Source: Pediococcus stilesii (lineage in GTDB: Bacteria > Bacillota > Bacilli > Lactobacillales > Lactobacillaceae). From it: a stretch of DNA of 64,000 bases. Below the pieces are notes generated by a model. The model was given only the letters and a program-made list of their open reading frames with translations. It had not been told where the DNA came from and did no database searches. Made by a program: the position numbers and the translations under genes. The stretch is taken from contig NZ_JQBX01000001.1 in the NCBI RefSeq assembly GCF_001437075.1, forward strand, positions 62,001 to 126,000, in the 5' to 3' direction. Numbering within the stretch: position 1 is the first letter of the stretch; every line of letters starts with the position of its first letter. Of the stretch, positions 58,773 through 64,000 are shown in pieces.

Positions 58773-59789
58773 TTAAAATAAATATTCTGGGATAAATAAA
58801 TCTCCTAAAGTAACAGCCATAATTGCTTTAATCGAGTGCAAACGATTTTCGGCTTCTTCAAAAACAATCGACTGAGGACCATTGAATACCTCATCAGTAA
58901 TTTCCAAGGCATCCATCCCAAATTGTTCGCCTAATTTTTTGCCAATCACGGTGTCATGATCATGAAAAGCTGGCAAACAATGCATTACAACCGTTTCAGA
59001 TTTTCCAGTTTGATTCAGCAGATGTCGATTAATTTGATATGGTCTCAACATCTTTATTCGATCAGTGGGGTCGACATCTTCTCCCATTGAAATCCAAACA
59101 TCCGTATAAAGAACATCGGCTTCTTTAACTGCTTCAATCGGATCATCGGTGATTAAAACTTTACTACCATTTTGTTTAGCTTCATCTAGCGCAATCTTAA
59201 GAACTTCATCCGTTGGCCAAAGCTGTTTGGGCGCGCCAACTTGAATATTAACCCCTAACTTAGCCGCCGTGACTAACAATGAATTGCTAACATTGTTACG
59301 CCCATCGCCCAAATAGGCCAATTTAAGTCCATCTAAATTACCAAACTTTTCTTTTAAAGTTAAAAAATCGGCAAGCATTTGAGTTGGGTGCCATTCATCA
59401 GTCAATCCATTCCAAACTGGGACACCGCTATAATCAGCTATTTGCTCTACATCGCTTTGTTTAAATCCCCTAAACTCAATTCCGTCAAACATTCCTCCCA
59501 GCACTTTTGCAGTATCAATTATGGATTCCTTTTGTTTTAATTGAATATCATCTTTTCCTAAAAAAACGGGATAAGCACCCAAATCATTGGCCGCCACGGT
59601 AAATGCCGAACGTGTTCTGGTTGAGTTTTTCTCGAATAATAACGCAATACTTTTTCCATATAAATACTGATGAGGAATATTATTTTGCTTCAGGTTTTTT
59701 AAATGTTCCGCAAAATCAATCAAGTAGTTTATTTCCGCTTTTGAAAAATCAATCTCCTTTAAAAACGACTCTTTATAAAAATGATTCAT
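58773..59789 (-). CDS. Ornithine carbamoyltransferase, second and intact copy
   Basis: It makes citrulline from ornithine and carbamoyl phosphate, or the reverse. Motifs: NSTRTRSAF near residues 55-63 (carbamoyl-phosphate site), [17 protein letters not shown] near 127-143, DVWISMGED near 232 (the SMG ornithine loop that argues against putrescine carbamoyltransferase), and [10 protein letters not shown] near 272. Length is 338 aa. It is similar to the broken arcB at 10 kb and is intact. A strong ARG-box candidate upstream suggests arginine regulation. It lies between rpsP and ffh, an unusual place. Anabolic or catabolic use cannot be fixed; other arginine genes are not adjacent. The ATG follows GGAGG. 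Confidence 0.92.
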   Translation of the reverse strand: MNHFYKESFLKEIDFSKAEINYLIDFAEHLKNLKQNNIPHQYLYGKSIALLFEKNSTRTRSAFTVAANDLGAYPVFLGKDDIQLKQKESIIDTAKVLGGMFDGIEFRGFKQSDVEQIADYSGVPVWNGLTDEWHPTQMLADFLTLKEKFGNLDGLKLAYLGDGRNNVSNSLLVTAAKLGVNIQVGAPKQLWPTDEVLKIALDEAKQNGSKVLITDDPIEAVKEADVLYTDVWISMGEDVDPTDRIKMLRPYQINRHLLNQTGKSETVVMHCLPAFHDHDTVIGKKLGEQFGMDALEITDEVFNGPQSIVFEEAENRLHSIKAIMAVTLGDLFIPEYLF

Positions 59790-59884
59790 CCGCTACCTCC
59801 ACAAACATTGAATATTTATTTATATTTATTAATACAAGTCACAATAACTCTCTTAATAATTAAAATCAAGCATTTTGGAATAAT

Positions 59885-59934
59885 TATACAAAATATGTTC
59901 ATAATTGCTTTTAAATAGAATATATATTCATTTT
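59885..59934 (-). promoter_or_regulatory. OTC promoter with ARG-box-like operator
   Basis: On the plus strand GAATATATATTCA at 59920-59932 matches the central part (GAAT-WWWW-ATTCA) of the ArgR box consensus without mismatch. A TATAAT hexamer (minus strand, 59885-59890) lies about 30 bp downstream of it, so the box would sit over the -35 of the gene at 58773-59789. The consensus is best known from enteric and Bacillus ArgR. Confidence 0.6.
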
Positions 59935-60107
59935 TTGTATCACAACGGTGGATTAGGTGAGCATCAAACCTATCGTCATCATCTATACATTGGCCGTTTT
60001 ATGAATAAAAATACCAAAAATTATGGATTGGTCTTTTTGGAATGATATTTTCCGATCTCGAGCACCATTCATTTTACTTCCGGTACCTGCATCGTTTTTA
60101 ACGTCAC

Positions 60108-60149
60108 AAAAAAAGGAAATCAATTCAATTTTGAATTAATTTCCTTAAA
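60108..60149 (-). terminator. Terminator of ffh
   Basis: AAGGAAATTAATTCAA and TTGAATTGATTTCCTT arms meet around AA, with a run of eight T on the minus strand, after the ffh stop. Confidence 0.9.
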
Positions 60150-60201
60150 CTTCGGTTATTGTTAAATCAAACTTCAATATTTATACCTAAAATACCATTA
60201 A

Positions 60202-61632
60202 TTAACGCTTTTTGTTCTTCTTCATGCGTTTCTTTTTATTTTTCTTGTTTCGCTTCATCATCGAATTCATTGCCATTTTCGACAATTTTCCTTTGATTCC
60301 GTTCCCCATCAAGCCTTCCATTCCAGCGAAGTTTCCTTTAGACATTTGATTCATCATTTTTTTCATTTGATTAAATTGCTTAATCATTCGATTAACTTCA
60401 ACAACTGGACGTCCAGAACCAGCGGCAATGCGTCGACGACGGCTTGGATTTAAAATATCTGGATCTTCACGTTCCGCATTTGTCATAGAATAAACAATTG
60501 CTTTAGTGTGCTCAATATCTTTAGGATCAACGTTCATATTCTTCATCATGGGGTTATTAGCCATTCCAGGAATCATTTTCATGACGTCTTCCAGTGGCCC
60601 CATGTTTTGAACCTGGGTTAATTGATCCACAAAATCGTTAAAATCAAAGGTATTTTCCCGAATCTTTTGAGTCATTTCGGCAGCTTGCTTCTCATCAAAA
60701 TCCTTTTGCGTTTTTTCGATTAAAGTCAGCATGTCACCCATGCCCAGGATTCTGGACGCCATTCGGTCGGGATGGAAAACATCCAAGTCTTCCATCTTTT
60801 CACCTTGACCAACAAATTTGATTGGTTTACCAGTGACCGAACGAATTGAAAGTGCGGCACCACCACGGGTGTCACCATCCAATTTTGTTAGAACAACTCC
60901 CGTAATATCAAGTTTTTCATTAAAACCTTCGGCGGTATTAACTGCATTTTGACCAGTCATTGCATCAACAACCAGTAAAATTTCATTTGGTTGCGCAAGA
61001 GCCTTAATATCAGCTAACTCTTGCATCAGTTTTTCATCAATTTGTAATCGACCGGCAGTATCGATAAAAACATAATCGTTTTTATTTTCGGCTGCCTGCG
61101 CCAAACCGTGCCGTACAATGTCAACTGGACTAACATCAGTTCCTTCTTCATAAACAGGTACATCAATCTGTTGACCGACTTGAACTAATTGGTCAATCGC
61201 GGCAGGTCGATAAACGTCAGCCGCAATCAATAATGGGCGTGCCTTTTGTTCATTTTTAAGTTTTAATGCTAGCTTACCAGTTGTTGTTGTTTTACCGGCA
61301 CCTTGAAGCCCAGCCATCATAATAATAGTTGGAATTTTTGGCGATTTATTTAGAGGAGCATCTTCCTCCCCCATCATCTTGACCAACTCGTCATTAACAA
61401 GTTTGACAATTTGTTGAGCTGGATTTAAGCCTTCCAAAATATCCGAACCAATTGCTTGATCCCGCACAGTTTTGACAAATTGTTTAACTACTTTAAAGTT
61501 AACGTCAGCTTCCAACAGTGCCAAACGAATTTCTCGCATCGTGTCACGTAAGTCAGCTTCAGTTACCTTTCCTTTTTTTCGTAAATTAGTAAATGTTTTT
61601 TGTAATCGTTCTGTTAGACCTTCAAAAGCCAT
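60202..61632 (-). CDS. ffh: Signal recognition particle protein Ffh
   Basis: The SRP54 GTPase binds signal sequences and 4.5S/scRNA. It has G1 GLQGAGKTTTTGKLALKL near residues 108-125, DTAGRLQ near 192, TKLDGD near 250, GQGEKMEDLDVFHPDRMASRILG near 275, and a Met-rich M domain. The C-terminal tail is strongly basic (KRNKKNKKKRMKKNKKR), longer than in E. coli. Length is 476 aa. It follows ylxM. Confidence 0.97.
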   Translation of the reverse strand: MAFEGLTERLQKTFTNLRKKGKVTEADLRDTMREIRLALLEADVNFKVVKQFVKTVRDQAIGSDILEGLNPAQQIVKLVNDELVKMMGEEDAPLNKSPKIPTIIMMAGLQGAGKTTTTGKLALKLKNEQKARPLLIAADVYRPAAIDQLVQVGQQIDVPVYEEGTDVSPVDIVRHGLAQAAENKNDYVFIDTAGRLQIDEKLMQELADIKALAQPNEILLVVDAMTGQNAVNTAEGFNEKLDITGVVLTKLDGDTRGGAALSIRSVTGKPIKFVGQGEKMEDLDVFHPDRMASRILGMGDMLTLIEKTQKDFDEKQAAEMTQKIRENTFDFNDFVDQLTQVQNMGPLEDVMKMIPGMANNPMMKNMNVDPKDIEHTKAIVYSMTNAEREDPDILNPSRRRRIAAGSGRPVVEVNRMIKQFNQMKKMMNQMSKGNFAGMEGLMGNGIKGKLSKMAMNSMMKRNKKNKKKRMKKNKKR

Positions 61633-61648
61633 TTAAAGCCCCTCCGTC

Positions 61649-61990
61649 TTATTCTTCTTCGCTCTTTTCGAGATCATCTAAAAGGCGTCGTAATTCTGTA
61701 TCTTTTGAATAATTTAGGTTTATATAATCTAATATTTGGTCAAATTGCTGGTTACGCTTTTCAAAGTTACGCAACAAATGCAACTTCTCTTCGTATTTTT
61801 CAAGAATATTAACCGTTCTTTTAATGTTATCATAAACGGCCTGTCGACTAACTTGAAATTCTTCAGAAATTTCACCTAACGAGTAATCATCCGCGTAGTA
61901 AAGGGTTATGTACTCTTTTTGCTTAGATGTCAATAGTTGTTCGTAAAATTCAAGTAAACTATTGATGCGATTATTTTTTTCAATTTCCAT
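61649..61990 (-). CDS. ylxM: YlxM family DNA-binding protein (SRP-associated)
   Basis: A 113-aa helical protein with a sigma-70 region 4-like helix-turn-helix: [33 protein letters not shown], about residues 22-54. It lies between ftsY and ffh, as in Firmicutes in general, where YlxM is thought to modulate SRP. The start is 3 nt from the end of ftsY. Confidence 0.94.
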   Translation of the reverse strand: MEIEKNNRINSLLEFYEQLLTSKQKEYITLYYADDYSLGEISEEFQVSRQAVYDNIKRTVNILEKYEEKLHLLRNFEKRNQQFDQILDYINLNYSKDTELRRLLDDLEKSEEE

Positions 61991-61993
61991 TAG

Positions 61994-63187
61994 TTAATCT
62001 TCCATTAAACCTTTGAATAATCCACTGACATACTGTTCGGGATTAAATGGGCTTAGGTCATCGACCGTTTCACCCAACCCAACGTACTTAACGGCCAGAT
62101 GCAATTGGTTTCTAATTGCTAATACAATTCCACCTTTTGCCGTACCATCGAGTTTTGTTAGGATAATTCCCGTAACATTAGTTGTCTCTAAAAATGCTTT
62201 AGCTTGAGTCAAAGCATTTTGACCCGTTGTTGAATCCAAGACTAATAAAGTTTCTTGTGGAGCGTCTGGAATTTCACGACTAATTACCCGCTTAATTTTA
62301 TCCAGCTCATTCATCAAGTTAACCTTGTTTTGTAAACGTCCCGCCGTATCGACTAACAATAAATCATAATTTTCAGCCTTAGCTTTCTTAACGGCTTCAA
62401 ACGCTACAGAAGCTGGGTCAGACTGCTCTTTTCCGGCTACGACGTCAACCCCATCACGTTTTCCCCATTCTTCAAGTTGTTGAATCGCTCCGGCACGGAA
62501 TGTATCACAGGCCGCCAATAGAACTTTTCGTCCACGCGCTTTAAAACGTGCTGCCATCTTACCGATGCTAGTTGTTTTTCCAACACCGTTAACACCAACG
62601 AATAAGAAAACGGTTGGTCCTTCTTTACTGAAGACCAAATGATTATCTTCTGCGCTGCCGTTTCTTGTATATAAAGCAACCAGCCTTCGAACGATTAATT
62701 GTGAAATTTGATCAGGATCAGAAACATGCTCAAATTCAATCTCATCACGAACTTCTTCACTAATTTCAAGGGCAGTATCAAAGCCAACATCCGCTTCAAT
62801 TAATGTTTCCTCTAAATCGTCATAGAAGTCATCATCAACGCCAGTAAAATTAGTAAAAAGCGATGATAGTTTCTGACCAAAAGATCTTCTTGAACGTTCT
62901 AGACCACGATCATATCTTTCCGCATCATCTATCTCCTCATTCTTTACAACCCTTACATCTTCACGACTTTCCACTGACACTCCCGTCGCAGGAGACTGAG
63001 TGTCATCGGATTTCTTGTCGTCAATTGTCTGTTGATGAGCCTCTTTGGGCTGTGTCTCTGATTCTACCGGTTCCGTTGGAATCGTCATTTCATTTTGAAC
63101 AGTTGCTTCGGATTGGACTTTTGCTTCCGATTCAACCTGTTTTTCTTGTTGTTCCTTTTTTTTCTTTCTACCAAAAAACCATGCCAT
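61994..63187 (-). CDS. ftsY: Signal recognition particle receptor FtsY
   Basis: The SRP receptor GTPase at the membrane. An acidic, Glu/Gln/Thr-rich N-terminal A domain (about residues 10-100) follows a basic MAWFFGRKKKK start. The NG domain has GVNGVGKTTSIGKMAARF near 198-215, DTAGRLQNKVNLMNEL near 280 and TKLDGTAKGG near 343, and GLGETVDDLSPFNPEQYVSGLF closes it. Length is 397 aa. It follows smc by 3 nt. Confidence 0.97.
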   Translation of the reverse strand: MAWFFGRKKKKEQQEKQVESEAKVQSEATVQNEMTIPTEPVESETQPKEAHQQTIDDKKSDDTQSPATGVSVESREDVRVVKNEEIDDAERYDRGLERSRRSFGQKLSSLFTNFTGVDDDFYDDLEETLIEADVGFDTALEISEEVRDEIEFEHVSDPDQISQLIVRRLVALYTRNGSAEDNHLVFSKEGPTVFLFVGVNGVGKTTSIGKMAARFKARGRKVLLAACDTFRAGAIQQLEEWGKRDGVDVVAGKEQSDPASVAFEAVKKAKAENYDLLLVDTAGRLQNKVNLMNELDKIKRVISREIPDAPQETLLVLDSTTGQNALTQAKAFLETTNVTGIILTKLDGTAKGGIVLAIRNQLHLAVKYVGLGETVDDLSPFNPEQYVSGLFKGLMED

Positions 63188-63190
63188 GGT

Positions 63191-64000
63191 TTACACCAAC
63201 TCCCTTTGCTCTGCTTCATCAATTGAAACAGAAACCATTTTTGATACTCCTGATTCTTGCATCGTCACACCATATAAAACATCAGCTTCCACCATTGTTC
63301 CCTTCCGATGCGTAATGACGATAAACTGTGTTGTATCCCGAAATGTCTTAAGATAACGGGCGAAACGATCAACATTAGCGTCATCAAATGCCGCTTCTAC
63401 TTCGTCCAAAATACAAAATGGAACTGGTTTAACTTGTAAAATCGCAAATAATAATGTGATGGCAGTTAAAGACTTTTCACCACCAGAAAGTAGGCTTAAA
63501 CGTTGCAATTTTTTCCCAGGAGGCTGAGCCTTAATTTCAATTCCAGTTGTTAAAATATGTTCGGGGTCAGTTAATTCAAGTTTAGCTTTCCCTCCACCAA
63601 ACATTTTAACAAAAACTTGAGCAAATTCGGTGGCAACTTGGTCAAAAGTTTGCTTAAACCGTTGACCTGCTTCCTGATCGATTTCAGCAATTGACTGATC
63701 CAACTGTTGTTTTGAATCCATTAAATCTTTTCTTTGTTCATTTAAAAAGTTATAGCGGGAAGAAACACGCTCATATTCATCAATTGCGCCCAAATTAACC
63801 GTCCCTAATTCCGTTAATCCACGTTTGAGCAATTTTAGTTCCCGATCCAGTTGTTCATCGGTTATTTTCGTTAGAACATTCTTTTGAACGCTTTCAATTG
63901 TCTGTCCATACTCTTCCGAAAGTCTGTCAACCGCAATTTCAATTCGATTTTGGTTTAAAGATTGTTGACGTTCTACCTCATTTAATTGGGAACCAACTTG
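63191..64000 (-). CDS. smc: Chromosome segregation protein SMC, C-terminal part, cut by window edge
   Basis: SMC condenses and segregates the chromosome with ScpA and ScpB. The visible 3' part starts inside the second coiled coil and ends with the C-terminal head: KLQRLSLLSGGEKSLTAITLLFAIL (signature motif), PVPFCILDEVEAAFDDANVDRFARYL (Walker B and D loop), and QFIVITHRKGTM. The frame is open to base 64000, so the N-terminal half lies outside. The smc-ftsY-ylxM-ffh order is standard. Confidence 0.96.
   Translation of the reverse strand, partial: QVGSQLNEVERQQSLNQNRIEIAVDRLSEEYGQTIESVQKNVLTKITDEQLDRELKLLKRGLTELGTVNLGAIDEYERVSSRYNFLNEQRKDLMDSKQQLDQSIAEIDQEAGQRFKQTFDQVATEFAQVFVKMFGGGKAKLELTDPEHILTTGIEIKAQPPGKKLQRLSLLSGGEKSLTAITLLFAILQVKPVPFCILDEVEAAFDDANVDRFARYLKTFRDTTQFIVITHRKGTMVEADVLYGVTMQESGVSKMVSVSIDEAEQRELV

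Larger units (their letters stand above)
59790..60201. other. Intergenic region between the second OTC and ffh
   Basis: About 410 bp hold the ARG-box candidate (59917-59934), a TATAAT -10 for the OTC gene (59885-59890) and the ffh terminator (60110-60148). Between them, about 59935-60100 contains stretches open in one frame on each strand without a plausible start or RBS. They may be the remains of a gene, but I recognise no family. Confidence 0.55.

Overview
The window reads as a chromosomal segment of a low-GC Gram-positive bacterium of the family Lactobacillaceae (Lactobacillus in the old broad sense). The evidence is the shared core-gene order (smc-ftsY-ylxM-ffh, rimM-trmD, rpsB-tsf-pyrH-frr-uppS-cdsA-rseP-proS-polC, rimP-nusA-ylxR-ylxQ-infB-rbfA-truB-ribF, hrcA-grpE-dnaK-dnaJ), PolC, a type II fatty-acid cluster ending in accA-fabI, a mevalonate-pathway gene (mvaS), a D-lactate dehydrogenase and arginine deiminase pathway genes. 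Genus cannot be fixed from sequence alone; a heterofermentative group is plausible. Most genes lie on the minus strand, so the window is best read from its right end to its left. TTG start codons with good ribosome binding sites are frequent.

Layout, left to right. 1-2.4 kb: end of rnhB, rbgA, and a SASA-type esterase whose natural start codon appears to be ATC. 2.6-8.5 kb: accessory metabolism, with an M20 peptidase, a small unknown, an SDR translationally coupled to a Tad2-like (DUF2829) protein, queT under a preQ1-I riboswitch, a metal-binding lipoprotein behind a Zur-like operator, and a YfcC-family permease. 8.7-11.5 kb: a decaying arginine deiminase locus. arcC has an internal deletion, arcB a one-base frameshift, and the divergent GlnL/YcbB-like regulator has a frameshift and no phospho-acceptor Asp; arcA is not in the window. 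11.5-12.4 kb: an isolated phage-type DnaD-domain replication protein. 12.6-17.4 kb: the HrcA/CIRCE heat-shock operon. 17.5-37.3 kb: translation, transcription, replication and envelope housekeeping.

37.5-42.3 kb: ldhD, a GIY-YIG protein, trmN6, plsC, yneF, ynzC, lexA with an SOS box, and a membrane protein. 42.4-53.0 kb: mvaS and a full FASII/acetyl-CoA carboxylase cluster with no fabT, though a FabT-like palindrome lies upstream. 53.4-54.5 kb: a plus-strand group of DsrE-like, membrane and UPF0145 genes. 54.5-64 kb: rplS, fetAB, trmD-rimM, rpsP, a second and intact ornithine carbamoyltransferase behind a strong ARG-box candidate, and the SRP genes ffh, ylxM and ftsY with the 3' part of smc.

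The housekeeping parts look ordinary. The best leads are the decayed arginine locus alongside an intact paralogous OTC set between rpsP and ffh, the chromosomal Tad2-like protein, the ATC start of the esterase, the SD-sequestering rpsB leader, and the missing fabT and khpA. No tRNA, rRNA, CRISPR array or insertion sequence was recognised.
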